DNA from: Rhizobium sp. TH135
Lineage (GTDB): Bacteria > Pseudomonadota > Alphaproteobacteria > Rhizobiales > Rhizobiaceae
DNA: 64,000 nucleotides
Assembly (NCBI RefSeq): GCF_002855515.1
Contig: NZ_PKRP01000001.1
Location: forward strand, 682,001 to 746,000
Direction: 5' to 3'
Positions 55,889-64,000 of this stretch are shown in pieces. A program made the translations under genes and the position numbers. A model generated the notes under the pieces. That model worked only from the letters and a program-made list of their open reading frames with translations. It was not told the DNA's origin and ran no database searches. The number at the start of each line of letters is the position of its first letter. Position 1 is the stretch's first letter.

Positions 55889-56815
55889 TTACATCCGCGA
55901 TCCGGCGATCTGCCATTTGTCTCCGACAAGGCGATCATATTCCGGCGGCTCGAAGGCTTCGAAGCCGCCGCCCGGATAAAGCGTGAGCTCACCGACGAAG
56001 AGATTGTCGCCCGTATCGAACAGGTCGACGCGGACGAAATCCAGATCACGCCCCAAGGTTTCCGACAGCGACACCATCAGGTCCAGCTGCTCCGGGCGCG
56101 GGATCTCGTTCGGATAGGGCGGATAGTAGTCCGGGTCGTAGAACGGCAGGCGTTCCCATGAACGCGAATAGGTCGCGGAATAGCCCTGATCGTCGGTGCG
56201 CGTATCGATGATGATGTGCGACAGCCGTCCGTTGAAGACGAAACAGCGATAATCCCAGGGGATGCCACCATCCTTGCTGAGCATCTTCTCGATGACAACC
56301 TTCCGCGCGACCTGCGAATAGGCCCATTCCCTGTTGTACCGGGCATGGTCGATCGACAGCCATTCGGCACAGGGGTCATTGCGCTTGAGGGTTTCGACAT
56401 CTTCAGTCGTGTAAAGGAACTCGCCAAGCCCGCTCGCATGGTTGGGCTTGATCACAGCCGGCAACGGAATGGTCGACCAGTCCACCTCCGATAGGTGGGT
56501 GCCTGCCCAATAGGTGGGGATCGTGTGCTCGGCGCCAACCTTCTCTGCGACGTAGTCCTTCACCGCCAGCTTGTCGACCAGCTTTCCATAGAGCGGATTG
56601 CGGTCATGGATTTTGCGATACTGAACCTTCTCCGAGAAGGTCTTCGGGTTGTCGACATCGGGCCATTCGCCCTTGATGCTCCAGAACTTCAGCTGGATGT
56701 AAAGCTTGTCCGGCAAAGGCCCGATCAGGCGCCAGAAGATGCGCTTCATGAGATAGAGCAACGAGCTTTGGTCGTAACCCGCCCGGATGAAGCTTTCCTT
56801 CTGTTCTTCTGCCAA
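55889..56815 (-). CDS. TupA-like ATP-grasp family protein
   Basis: A 308-residue protein of the TupA-like ATP-grasp family, often found with polysaccharide genes, where it may ligate amino acids or teichuronopeptide-type units. Family features are WSIKGEWPDVDNPKTFSEKV, YGKLVDKLAVKDYVAEKVG, IPLPAVIKPNHASG, WDYRCFVFNGRLSHIIIDT and VRVDLFDTGDNLFVGELTLY with the metal-binding Glu. No other polysaccharide gene is near, so the substrate is unknown. Confidence 0.82.
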   Translation of the reverse strand: MAEEQKESFIRAGYDQSSLLYLMKRIFWRLIGPLPDKLYIQLKFWSIKGEWPDVDNPKTFSEKVQYRKIHDRNPLYGKLVDKLAVKDYVAEKVGAEHTIPTYWAGTHLSEVDWSTIPLPAVIKPNHASGLGEFLYTTEDVETLKRNDPCAEWLSIDHARYNREWAYSQVARKVVIEKMLSKDGGIPWDYRCFVFNGRLSHIIIDTRTDDQGYSATYSRSWERLPFYDPDYYPPYPNEIPRPEQLDLMVSLSETLGRDLDFVRVDLFDTGDNLFVGELTLYPGGGFEAFEPPEYDRLVGDKWQIAGSRM

Positions 56816-56944
56816 GACCGCGTCTCCGTTTCCCGTTGCTGGCGAACTTTAGTGGTCCCGGTTTATCGTCGAGTTAACCGGAAGCCCTGAATACAGCCTT
56901 TCCGCCAGCTTGATCGCAGACGTCAGACATGCGAGCGTCCGGCC

Positions 56945-57622
56945 ATGCGCATTCTGCTTGTGGAAGACACGCTTGACGTCGGAGAGGCAATCTCCCGCCG
57001 CTTTGAAACCATCGGCCATACGGTCGACTGGCAGACGGACGGCCGTGCTGCAGCCGATATCCTCGATTTCACCGAATACGACCTCGTCATCCTCGACGTC
57101 ATGCTGCCCGGCATGGACGGGTTTTCGATCCTGAAGAGGCTGCGGGACAACGGAAGCGCCGTGCCGGTGCTCGTCCTGACGGCGCGCTCCGAGATCGACG
57201 ATCGCGTAGGCGCGCTCGATCTCGGCGCCGACGACTACCTGGTGAAGCCCTTTGACTTCCGCGAACTCGAAGCCCGCGCCCGCGTATTGATGCGTCGCCG
57301 CGCCGGAGGCGAGGCAACCAATGTGATCGTCTGCGGCGACGTTTTGCTCGACCGCTCCCAGCGCTCGGTCAAGGTCGGCAATCGCGAAGTGCCGCTGAAA
57401 CGTCGTGAAATGACATTGCTTGAAATTCTCGCCAGCCGACCGGGTCGCGTGTTCAGCAAGGACCAGTTGCTCGACCAGCTCTTCGGCTTCGATGAACCGG
57501 CTGGCCCCAATGCCATTGAGCTCTATGTCGGGCGCCTCCGAAAGAAGCTCGAGGGGGCAAAGGCCCGGATCGTGACCGTTCGCGGCGTGGGCTATCAACT
57601 GGTGTCTGATGCAGAGGACTAG
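56945..57622 (+). CDS. tctD: OmpR-family response regulator, TctD-like
   Basis: A 225-residue regulator: receiver domain at 1-115 (MRILLVEDTLDVGEAISRRF, phospho-Asp in LVILDVMLPGMDGF, VLTARS, YLVKPFDFREL) and a C-terminal winged helix (about 130-220; RPGRVFSKDQLLDQLFG, GPNAIELYVGRLRKKLEGA). With the overlapping kinase gene and the nearby tctCBA it fits TctD, which activates tricarboxylate transport. The symbol is by context and homology. Confidence 0.88.
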   Translation: MRILLVEDTLDVGEAISRRFETIGHTVDWQTDGRAAADILDFTEYDLVILDVMLPGMDGFSILKRLRDNGSAVPVLVLTARSEIDDRVGALDLGADDYLVKPFDFRELEARARVLMRRRAGGEATNVIVCGDVLLDRSQRSVKVGNREVPLKRREMTLLEILASRPGRVFSKDQLLDQLFGFDEPAGPNAIELYVGRLRKKLEGAKARIVTVRGVGYQLVSDAED

Positions 57623-59003
57623 GCGCTCACTTTTTGCCCGACTGGTCATCCGGGTTGCCGTGGTTCTCGCCGGCGGCGCCGCGATCCTGATGACGGCGGC
57701 CTGGCTTTATGCCCGCGCGGCCGCCGACGAGGCCTATGATCGGCTGCTTCAGGGCGCCGCGATCCAGATCCTCGACAGCCTTGTGGTCGAAGAGGGCCGC
57801 ATTGCTGTCGACCTGCCGCCGAGCGCCTTCGAGCTCCTCGGATTGGCGCCGCGCGACAAGATCTTCTACCGCGTCGTCGCCCCCGATGGCACGACGCTGA
57901 CCGGCTACGAAGACCTTGAGTTTCCGACCGACACCGCCAATGCCCGCACCGACACTCTGTTCCAGACCTCACGCTTCCGCGATCAGCCGGTGCGCATGGT
58001 GGCAGCGAGCCGCGCGATTGCCGATCCCTTGCTCGGTGGTTGGGCCAAGGTCCTGATCGCCCAGACCATCGGGGCCCGCCAGGAACTGACGACCGAATTG
58101 ACGACCCGTGCCCTAGCGCTGGTCGGGGTCATGAGCCTGCTTGCGCTCGGAGGGACAATTCTTGCCGTGCGTTATTCGCTACGGCCGCTCGATGCACTCG
58201 GCGACACGCTTCGCCGCCGCGACAGCCAGGACCTGACACCGCTCGCCGTCGACGTGCCTCGCGAGCTCTCCCCCTTCGTGGAATCCATCAACCACTTCAT
58301 GGGCCGACTGGATGACCGATTGCAGCTGTTGCAGCGCTTCATCGCCGACAGCGCCCATCAGATCCGCACCCCACTGACGGCATTATCGGCCCAGGTCAGC
58401 CTGATCAACGAAGAAGCACTTTCGGAGAATGACCGCCGTCACCTCGACCGGGTGAAGAACCGGGCATCGGAGCTTGCGCGGTTCACCACGCAATTGCTCA
58501 ACCATGCCATGGTCATCCACCGTTTCGATTCCGTGCAACTCTCGCCGATCGACGTCGTCGATGTCGCGCGTAAAGCCTTCCGCGCCGCCGTCCCGATCAC
58601 CATCGACCCCGACATCGTCGTTTCATTCGAGGCGCCGCCGGAGCCGCTGATGGTGCTCGGTGATGGCTTGAGCCTGCGCGAGGCGATCGTCAACGTCATC
58701 GACAATTCGCTGCGCCATGGTGTGGTGTCGAGCCTTGCGGTGCGGGTGATCCGGCGCGGCGATTTCGTTCTGGTCGAGGTTGAAGACGATGGCCCAGGCA
58801 TCCCGGCCCAGGACTGGGCGCAAGTGACCCGACGCTTCGTCTCTTCGAAGTCAGGCGAAGGCAGCTCCGGCCTCGGCTTCGCCATCGCCTCTGAGGTGGC
58901 CACAACGCTGAACGGTGCGCTGGCCTTCCGCGAACGGACGCCCGGGACAGGCTTCACCACCTTTCTTGAACTTCCCCTGATCGATGCGAGGCCAAACGCA
59001 TGA
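57609..59003 (+). CDS. tctE: Sensor histidine kinase, TctE-like
   Basis: A 464-residue membrane sensor kinase: N-terminal membrane helix (about 13-34), a periplasmic domain (35-170), a second helix near 170-190 (ALALVGVMSLLALGGTIL), a HAMP region, HisKA with FIADSAHQIRTPLTALSAQV (His near 250), N-box EAIVNVIDNSLRHG, and ATP-lid VEDDGPGIPAQD / GSSGLGFAIASEV. The start overlaps the tctD stop by 14 bases; the end overlaps the binding-protein gene by four bases. Confidence 0.92.
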   Translation: MQRTRRSLFARLVIRVAVVLAGGAAILMTAAWLYARAAADEAYDRLLQGAAIQILDSLVVEEGRIAVDLPPSAFELLGLAPRDKIFYRVVAPDGTTLTGYEDLEFPTDTANARTDTLFQTSRFRDQPVRMVAASRAIADPLLGGWAKVLIAQTIGARQELTTELTTRALALVGVMSLLALGGTILAVRYSLRPLDALGDTLRRRDSQDLTPLAVDVPRELSPFVESINHFMGRLDDRLQLLQRFIADSAHQIRTPLTALSAQVSLINEEALSENDRRHLDRVKNRASELARFTTQLLNHAMVIHRFDSVQLSPIDVVDVARKAFRAAVPITIDPDIVVSFEAPPEPLMVLGDGLSLREAIVNVIDNSLRHGVVSSLAVRVIRRGDFVLVEVEDDGPGIPAQDWAQVTRRFVSSKSGEGSSGLGFAIASEVATTLNGALAFRERTPGTGFTTFLELPLIDARPNA

Positions 59004-60097
59004 ACCTGTCGACGATGTTCCGCGCCGTGGTGTCGGGATGTGTAACGGCGGCCCTGGCCTCGACCTCGGCTCTCGCGATTGAGGGCGAGCGCTCCGTCTT
59101 CCCCGCACCTGAACAGGAGCGGACAAGACTTGTCATCAACGGGGTGACGGACGCCGACGTCATTGCGCCGCTGATCCGGGACTTCCAGGAAACGGCGCGC
59201 GACGTGACGGTCGAATTCAACGACTATGTCAGCAACGATCTCTTCCGCGAGGCGGAACTGGCCTGTCGCCAGCGGCGGAGCCACGGCGACCTCTGGATTT
59301 CCTCGTCGGTCGACCATCTCGTCAAGCTCGCCAATGACGGCTGCGCCAGGTCCCACCAGTCGGAGGAAACGGAGCGTGTTTCGGCCTGGGCAAACTGGCG
59401 CGACGAAATCTTCGGCTTTGCCTTCGAGCCCGCCGTCATCGTCTATCACGCCGCGCAGGTGCCGCCGGAGGATGTGCCCCGCTCGCATGTCGAGATCGCC
59501 GAACTCCTGCGCCGCAAGCCGGACGAATACTGGACACGGATCGGCACCTACAACGTCAAACTGTCAGGCGTGGGCTATCTGCTAGCCTTCCATGACGCGC
59601 AACAGGCGCCGACAAGCTACGGCCGTCTGCTGGAGAGCTTCAGCCGCGCGCAGGTTGTGACCAGCTGTTGCAACAAGGAAGTGCTCGACCTGATCGAGAC
59701 CGGCAGGTTGAAGATCGCCTACAACATCCTCGGCTCCTATGCCTATGCGCGCTATCTGCGCAACAATGACATGCGGGTGGTCGTGCCGCGCGATTATACG
59801 CTGATCCTCACCCGCGGCGCGATGATCCCGACCCATTCGCCACAGCCCGACCTCGCCGCTCGCTTCGTCGATTATCTGGTCTCGGAGCGCGGCCAGAAGG
59901 TCGCGCGGGAAAAGGCCTTCTACTTTGCCGAAAACGCACCTTTGCCACCCGGCGTTGATGGGCCGATCTCGCTGATCGAATCCGGCATCGGCCGCCCGAT
60001 CCGTGTCGGCCCGGCGCTCCTTGCCGCCCAGGACAGGGCGACGCGCGAGGAATTCATCCGCAATTGGACATCGCTTCTCGCGCCCGGTGCGCCCTGA
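59000..60097 (+). CDS. Periplasmic binding protein cotranscribed with tctDE
   Basis: A 365-residue exported protein: signal peptide of about 27 residues (MNLSTMFRAVVSGCVTAALA, cleavage near ALAIE), then a type II ABC-binding fold of the iron/thiamine-binding class (LVINGVTDADVIAPLIRDFQ; YNILGSYAYARYLRNNDM; DLAARFVDYLVSERGQKVA). No permease or ATPase is next to it. The ATG overlaps tctE by four bases, so it may serve as a ligand-sensing partner of TctE. Convergent with tctA across a bidirectional terminator. Confidence 0.85.
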   Translation: MNLSTMFRAVVSGCVTAALASTSALAIEGERSVFPAPEQERTRLVINGVTDADVIAPLIRDFQETARDVTVEFNDYVSNDLFREAELACRQRRSHGDLWISSSVDHLVKLANDGCARSHQSEETERVSAWANWRDEIFGFAFEPAVIVYHAAQVPPEDVPRSHVEIAELLRRKPDEYWTRIGTYNVKLSGVGYLLAFHDAQQAPTSYGRLLESFSRAQVVTSCCNKEVLDLIETGRLKIAYNILGSYAYARYLRNNDMRVVVPRDYTLILTRGAMIPTHSPQPDLAARFVDYLVSERGQKVAREKAFYFAENAPLPPGVDGPISLIESGIGRPIRVGPALLAAQDRATREEFIRNWTSLLAPGAP

Positions 60098-60102
60098 TGA
60101 AA

Positions 60103-60128
60103 AAAGGCCGGCGTCTCCGCCGGCCTTT
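60103..60128. terminator. Bidirectional terminator between the tctDE unit and tctA
   Basis: AAAGGCCGGCG (60103-60113) and CGCCGGCCTTT (60118-60128) with loop TCTC, preceded by an A-run. It serves both convergent transcripts. Confidence 0.9.
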
Positions 60129-60151
60129 GCAAAGTACCAGGATCAAAGACC

Positions 60152-61657
60152 TCAGTCCTCTTCCTGGAAGACCTCCTCGCGCTTCTTCTTGACGCTCGGA
60201 AGGAAGACCACGATCAGAACCGCAAGCGCGAGCAGCAGCAGGGTGAGGCTGATCGGCCGGGTGACGAAGGTCGACGGATCGCCGCGCGACAGGATCATCG
60301 CTCGCCGCAAGTTCTCCTCGAGCAACGGTCCCAAAACGAAGCCGAGCAACAAGGGTGCCGGCTCGCAGCGCAGCTTGACCAGCACGTAGCCGATGAGCCC
60401 GAAGAAGGCGACGGCATAGAGGTCGTAGATGTTGCCGTTGACGCTGTAGACCCCGATCGAGCAGAAGGCCATGATGATCGGGAAGAGCACGTAATAGGGG
60501 ATCGTCAGAAGCTTCACCCAGAGCCCGATCAGCGGCAGGTTCAAAACCAGCAGCATCAGGTTACCGATCCACATCGAGGCAATAATGCCCCAGAACAGGG
60601 CCGGCTGTTCGCTGGCGACATTCGGACCGGGCACGATGCCCTGGATGATCATCGCACCGACCATCAGCGCCATGACCGGGTTTGCCGGAATACCGAGGGT
60701 GAGCAGCGGGATGAACGAGGTCTGCGCGCCGGCATTGTTGGCCGATTCCGGACCTGCTACCCCTTCGATAGCACCATGCCCGAACTCCTGCGGGTTCTTC
60801 GACATGCGCTTTTCGACCGTGTAGGACGCGAAGGACGCCAAGATCGCGCCGCCACCCGGCAGGATGCCGAGCGCCGAGCCAATGCCTGTGCCGCGCAGCA
60901 CCGGGCCGACCATCCGCTTGAAGTCGTCACGCGTCGGCATCAGGCCGCTGACCTTAGTGATCAGGACTGTCCGGTTACGATCGCTTTCGAGATTGCGAAG
61001 GATTTCAGCGACACCGAAGACACCGACGGCGACAGCGACGAAATTCAGACCATCCGCATATTCGGTGATCCCCATCGTGAAACGCGGCGTGCCGGAATAA
61101 ATGTCCGTGCCGACAAGGCCGAGCAACAGGCCGAGTGCGACCATGGCTAGCGCCTTGATGATCGACCCATGGGCGAGCGCGATCGACGAGACGAGACCGA
61201 CGATCATTAGGGAGAAGTACTCGGCAGCCCCGAATTCGAGCGCGATGGCGGTGAGCGGCGGCGCGAAGATCGCGACGAGGAAGGTCGAGACGGTGCCGGC
61301 GAAGAAGGAGCCGATTGCGGCAATCGCGAGTGCCGCCCCTGCCCTGCCATTGCGGGCCATCTGGTAGCCGTCGATCGCGGTGACGGCGGATGAGGATTCG
61401 CCCGGCATGTTGATCAGGATGGCCGTGGTCGAACCGCCATACTGCGCGCCGTAATAGATGCCGGCGAGCATGATCAGCGACGAGACGGGCTCAAGCTGGA
61501 AGGTGATCGGCAAGAGCATGGCGATCGTGGCTGTCGCACCGATGCCGGGAAGCACGCCAATCAGCGTGCCCAGGATGACACCGATCAGGCAGAAGAACAG
61601 GTTCTCGATGGAACCGGCGGTCGCGAAACCGAGGGCAAGATTGCTGATGAAATCCAT
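60152..61657 (-). CDS. tctA: Tripartite tricarboxylate transporter large permease
   Basis: A 501-residue integral membrane protein with about 11-12 helices: GVILGTLIGVLPGIGATATI, GGSTTAILINMPGESSSAVT, GSALGILPGGGAILASFASY and GVAGPESANNAGAQTSFIPL are the conserved TctA blocks. It moves citrate or another carboxylate into the cell with Na+ or H+. It ends with a cytoplasmic charged tail. Ten bases after tctB. Confidence 0.95.
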   Translation of the reverse strand: MDFISNLALGFATAGSIENLFFCLIGVILGTLIGVLPGIGATATIAMLLPITFQLEPVSSLIMLAGIYYGAQYGGSTTAILINMPGESSSAVTAIDGYQMARNGRAGAALAIAAIGSFFAGTVSTFLVAIFAPPLTAIALEFGAAEYFSLMIVGLVSSIALAHGSIIKALAMVALGLLLGLVGTDIYSGTPRFTMGITEYADGLNFVAVAVGVFGVAEILRNLESDRNRTVLITKVSGLMPTRDDFKRMVGPVLRGTGIGSALGILPGGGAILASFASYTVEKRMSKNPQEFGHGAIEGVAGPESANNAGAQTSFIPLLTLGIPANPVMALMVGAMIIQGIVPGPNVASEQPALFWGIIASMWIGNLMLLVLNLPLIGLWVKLLTIPYYVLFPIIMAFCSIGVYSVNGNIYDLYAVAFFGLIGYVLVKLRCEPAPLLLGFVLGPLLEENLRRAMILSRGDPSTFVTRPISLTLLLLALAVLIVVFLPSVKKKREEVFQEED

Positions 61658-61667
61658 GTTCGTCGCC

Positions 61668-62126
61668 TCAACGGAACCAGGGGCCGAAGCGTTCGAACGG
61701 CAGGCCTAGGCCGTAGCTGAACACGAGGACCGAGAAGAAGGTGATGCCCGTCGCAAGCGCGAGAGCCGCCGGAACCCGGAGCCGCTCAGAGGCGAAGCTT
61801 GCGATGAAGGCGGCAACGAAAAGGGCCGGCACGAAACCGGCGCCGCGCACCAGGAGACCGAAGACGATCGGTGCCGGCAGAATGAAGAGCATGCCGCGCC
61901 AGGCGATTGCGCCGATCACCTCGCCGGTGACCTTCACGGACTGCACAAGGATGACGACGCCGAGCAGCGTCAGTACACCGGCAAGCACGAGCGGGAAGTA
62001 GCCCGGCCCCATGCGAAACGCGGTTCCGAGTTCCAGCGACAAGGATTGAATGACGAAGAAGAGGCCAAGCCCGATGAACAGCAAACCGCAAAGCAGGTTG
62101 GCCGTGTCGAAGCGTAAGGATTTCAT
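61668..62126 (-). CDS. tctB: Tripartite tricarboxylate transporter small membrane subunit
   Basis: A 152-residue protein with four hydrophobic segments and the TctB motif RMGPGYFPLVLAGVLTLLG. It assists TctA. ATG at 62126 is preceded by GGGGGA; 47 codons upstream are open but lie in the hairpin region. The gap to tctC is 98 bases. Confidence 0.9.
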   Translation of the reverse strand: MKSLRFDTANLLCGLLFIGLGLFFVIQSLSLELGTAFRMGPGYFPLVLAGVLTLLGVVILVQSVKVTGEVIGAIAWRGMLFILPAPIVFGLLVRGAGFVPALFVAAFIASFASERLRVPAALALATGITFFSVLVFSYGLGLPFERFGPWFR

Positions 62127-62184
62127 GTTGTCCCCCGACAAAAGGCGCGGACGGCCTTGGACTTGGCCGACCGGCACGACAAGT

Positions 62185-62210
62185 CGCGGACCCGGCCAAC
62201 CGGGCCCGCG
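62185..62210 (-). other. Strong hairpin in the tctC-tctB gap
   Basis: CGCGGACCCGG (62185-62195) pairs with CCGGGCCCGCG (62200-62210), ten of eleven pairs, with loop CCAA. Without a T-run it is not a normal terminator; it probably stabilises the tctC message or reduces read-through, giving more binding protein than permease. Confidence 0.6.
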
Positions 62211-62224
62211 CAGATGTGGATGGA

Positions 62225-63205
62225 TCAGTCGGCGTACTGGCCGGCAGCTTCGATCACCGGCTTCCACCGGGCGATTTCGCCTTCGAGCTTGGCCTTGAGG
62301 GCCGCAGACGTCACATCGCTGTCCGGCGACGGTGCGGTGCCGAGTTCGGCGAAGCGAGCGACGACGTTTTCGTCCTTGAGAGCCTTCTTGAGCGAGGCGT
62401 TGAGCTTCTCGATCGCTTCAGCCGGCGTGCCCTTCGGCGTGTATACGCCATGCCAGATACCGACCTGGAAGTCGTTCAAGCCACCTTCGGCAGCCGTCGG
62501 CACGTCAGGCAGGACCGGCAGGCGCTCGGCAGAGGTCACAGCATAGGCCTTGATCGTGCCACCCTGGATCTGCTTTGTCGTATTGGTGGTCTGGTCGCAC
62601 ATGATATCGACCTGGCCGCCGAGCAGATCGGTCATGGCCGGACCCGTGCCCTTGTAGGGAACGGTGACGAGCGGGGTCTCGATCTGGCTCATGAACAGCA
62701 TGCCGCAGAGATGCGAGGCTGCGCCGATGCCGGCATTGGCCACGGTGACGGTATCCTTGTTGGCCTTCACATATTCAACGAGACCCTTGAGATCGCTGGG
62801 CTCGAAATCCTTGCGAGCGACGATCGTCATCGGAACGTCGGTGACGAGACCGACATAATCAAAGGCGTTCAGCGGATCATAGGCGAGCTTGCGATAAAGG
62901 CTTGCGCTGGTCGCCATGCCGATGTGGTGAAGCAGAATGGTGTAGCCATCCGGCTCCGAGCTTGCGACGCGGCCGGCACCCAGCGTGCCACCGGCGCCGC
63001 CGACATTCTCGACGAGAACCTGCTGGCCGAGATCCTTGGACATGGATTCAGCGACGAGACGCGCGACGGTATCCGTCGGGCCGCCTGCTGCGAACGGGAC
63101 CACCATGGTGATCGAACGCTCGGGATAGGTCTGGGCCGATGCGGATGCTGCGATGAAGGTTGCCGCAATGGCAGTCGCGCTGAAGAGCGACTTGAAGAAA
63201 GTCAT
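62225..63205 (-). CDS. tctC: Tripartite tricarboxylate transporter substrate-binding protein
   Basis: A 326-residue periplasmic protein with a signal peptide (MTFFKSLFSATAIAATFIAA, cleavage near ASASAQ) and Bug-family blocks: YPERSITMVVPFAAGGPTDT, ESMSKDLGQQVLVENVGGAG, VPYKGTGPAMTDLLGGQVD and PVLPDVPTAAEGG. It binds the carboxylate for TctBA. ATG at 63205 follows GGGAGG; 63 upstream codons are open but out-of-family. Confidence 0.95.
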   Translation of the reverse strand: MTFFKSLFSATAIAATFIAASASAQTYPERSITMVVPFAAGGPTDTVARLVAESMSKDLGQQVLVENVGGAGGTLGAGRVASSEPDGYTILLHHIGMATSASLYRKLAYDPLNAFDYVGLVTDVPMTIVARKDFEPSDLKGLVEYVKANKDTVTVANAGIGAASHLCGMLFMSQIETPLVTVPYKGTGPAMTDLLGGQVDIMCDQTTNTTKQIQGGTIKAYAVTSAERLPVLPDVPTAAEGGLNDFQVGIWHGVYTPKGTPAEAIEKLNASLKKALKDENVVARFAELGTAPSPDSDVTSAALKAKLEGEIARWKPVIEAAGQYAD

Positions 63206-63382
63206 GAAAGCCTCCCGGTTCAATTGATCCTGCCGGTTCGGCTCCTCCCGCCCGGCATTGGATGGCCCGATCTTCTTCAGGCGAGACCGCGTCACAATCG
63301 CCCGGTCAGGTATCAGCCGAGCTTTTGTGAGGCATCGCAGTGCAACATGGGTGGGTTTCCTCCCAAGCGGCTCAGATGATGT

Positions 63383-63394
63383 GTGGAATTCCAC
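63383..63394. promoter_or_regulatory. 12-bp palindrome upstream of tctC
   Basis: GTGGAATTCCAC at 63383-63394 in the 223-base gap between tctC and the regulator gene, a candidate site for TctD or for the adjacent sigma-54-type regulator. No canonical -24/-12 promoter was found in the gap. Confidence 0.4.
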
Positions 63395-63428
63395 CCATTA
63401 CTTAAGGAGGGTGCGGTCAGGAGGGCCC

Positions 63429-64000
63429 CTAGTCCCTGCCATCGAAGGCGAGGCTCTTGTCGAGCCCATGCTTCTGCATCTTCTCGTAAAGTGTCTTGCG
63501 GGAGATTCCGAGCTGCTCGTAGACCGGCCGCAGCGATCCGCCATGGGCGGTAATGGCATTGGCGATCAGCTGCTTTTCATAGGCCGCCACCTTGTCGGCC
63601 AGACGCGTATTCGCCGTTTCGAGTGCTGCCGCACTGTCGAGCCCGGTTTCCAGCCCGAGCACCAGCCGATCGGCCGCATTCCGCAACTCGCGAACATTGC
63701 CCGGCCAGTCACGCTCGGCGATCTCGGAGAGGATCTCCGGCTCCACCTCCATGTCATCGCGGCCGTAGCGTGCACACGCTTCGCGCACGAGATGCAGGAA
63801 GAGCAGCGGAATGTCGGCCCGCCGCTGCGCAAGCGAGGGCACGCGGAGTGTCACGACATTCAGCCGGTAGAAGAGGTCCGCGCGGAAACGCCCCGCCGCC
63901 ACCTCGCTCTCGAGATCCACCTTGCTCGTGGCGAGGAAGCGCACGTCGAGCGGCACCGTTTCGTTCGACCCCAGACGCGTGATTGTCCGCTCCTGCAGCA
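63429..64000 (-). CDS. Sigma-54-dependent NtrC/DctD-type regulator (partial, N-terminus off window)
   Basis: The C-terminal 190 residues of an enhancer-binding protein, running past the right edge without a start. Visible: the distal AAA+ part with QERTITRLGSNETVPLDVRF and FRADLFYRLNVVTLRVPSL, the sensor-2 segment ERDWPGNVRELRNAADRLV, and a Fis-type helix-turn-helix (GGSLRPVYEQLGISRKTLYE). The layout is like DctD, which controls C4-dicarboxylate transport; control of tctCBA is plausible from position. Confidence 0.9.
   Translation of the reverse strand, partial: LQERTITRLGSNETVPLDVRFLATSKVDLESEVAAGRFRADLFYRLNVVTLRVPSLAQRRADIPLLFLHLVREACARYGRDDMEVEPEILSEIAERDWPGNVRELRNAADRLVLGLETGLDSAAALETANTRLADKVAAYEKQLIANAITAHGGSLRPVYEQLGISRKTLYEKMQKHGLDKSLAFDGRD

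Noticed and set aside
63206..63428. Sigma-54 promoter upstream of tctC
   Set aside because: A TTGCA can be read on the minus strand near 63340 but the GG of the -24 box is absent at the proper distance.

Overview
The window is chromosomal DNA of an alphaproteobacterium, most likely a member of the Rhizobiaceae (Rhizobium/Agrobacterium/Sinorhizobium complex). The signs are an EcfG-NepR-PhyR general stress response (GSR), a PccR-type propionate regulator, the rhizobial iolCDEB/iolR/idhA arrangement, ThuA/ThuB, a TctABC/TctDE system, high GC with NNC/NNG-rich codons, and two copies of a roughly 110-bp palindromic intergenic element of the RIME type. I see no tRNA, rRNA, CRISPR array, insertion sequence or prophage.

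Layout. 1-2945: pntA-pntB, membrane transhydrogenase, with pntB cut by the left edge. 3143-11166: a GSR island holding the sigma factor EcfG, two NepR-type anti-sigma factors, PhyR, an HWE-family histidine kinase, and small stress or envelope genes (two DUF1328, a lipoprotein/membrane pair, DUF883 plus a holin-like protein, CsbD). Five exact and several near copies of the EcfG promoter GGAAC-N16-CGTT lie in its intergenic gaps. A Crp/Fnr regulator, a lone receiver protein and a zinc metallopeptidase sit among them. 11176-14741: a ring-hydroxylating oxygenase whose catalytic domain and Rieske domain are on separate divergent genes, with an acylphosphatase-like protein, a GST and a D-2-hydroxyacid dehydrogenase. 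14813-25749: branched-chain/propionyl-CoA metabolism (3-hydroxyisobutyryl-CoA hydrolase-like, PccR, PccB, PccA, methylmalonyl-CoA mutase), interrupted by a YghU-like GST, two tandem paralogous unknown genes and a KptA RNA phosphotransferase. A GMC oxidoreductase follows.

27377-36123: a polyamine-type ABC transporter with an agmatinase-family ureohydrolase, a divergent LysR regulator, an aminotransferase and a flavoprotein. 36776-44764: myo-inositol catabolism (iolC-iolD-iolE-orf-iolB, iolR, divergent idhA). 44860-48923: thuA-thuB divergent from a LacI regulator overlapping a PfkB-type sugar kinase. 48996-52367: DUF982 protein, treY (behind its own exact GSR promoter) and usg. 52504-54666: groES-groEL behind a sigma-32-like promoter. 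54685-56815: an EAL protein, a small unknown gene and a TupA-like ATP-grasp protein. 56945-63205: tctD-tctE plus a periplasmic binding protein, convergent with tctC-tctB-tctA. 63429-64000: the C-terminal part of a sigma-54-dependent (NtrC/DctD-type) regulator cut by the right edge.

The most notable observations are the dense GSR island with two NepR paralogues and a divergent phyR/nepR promoter inside a 12-bp inverted repeat, the split Rieske oxygenase, the tandem unknown pair within the propionyl-CoA carboxylase locus, and the link of treY to the GSR regulon by promoter sequence.
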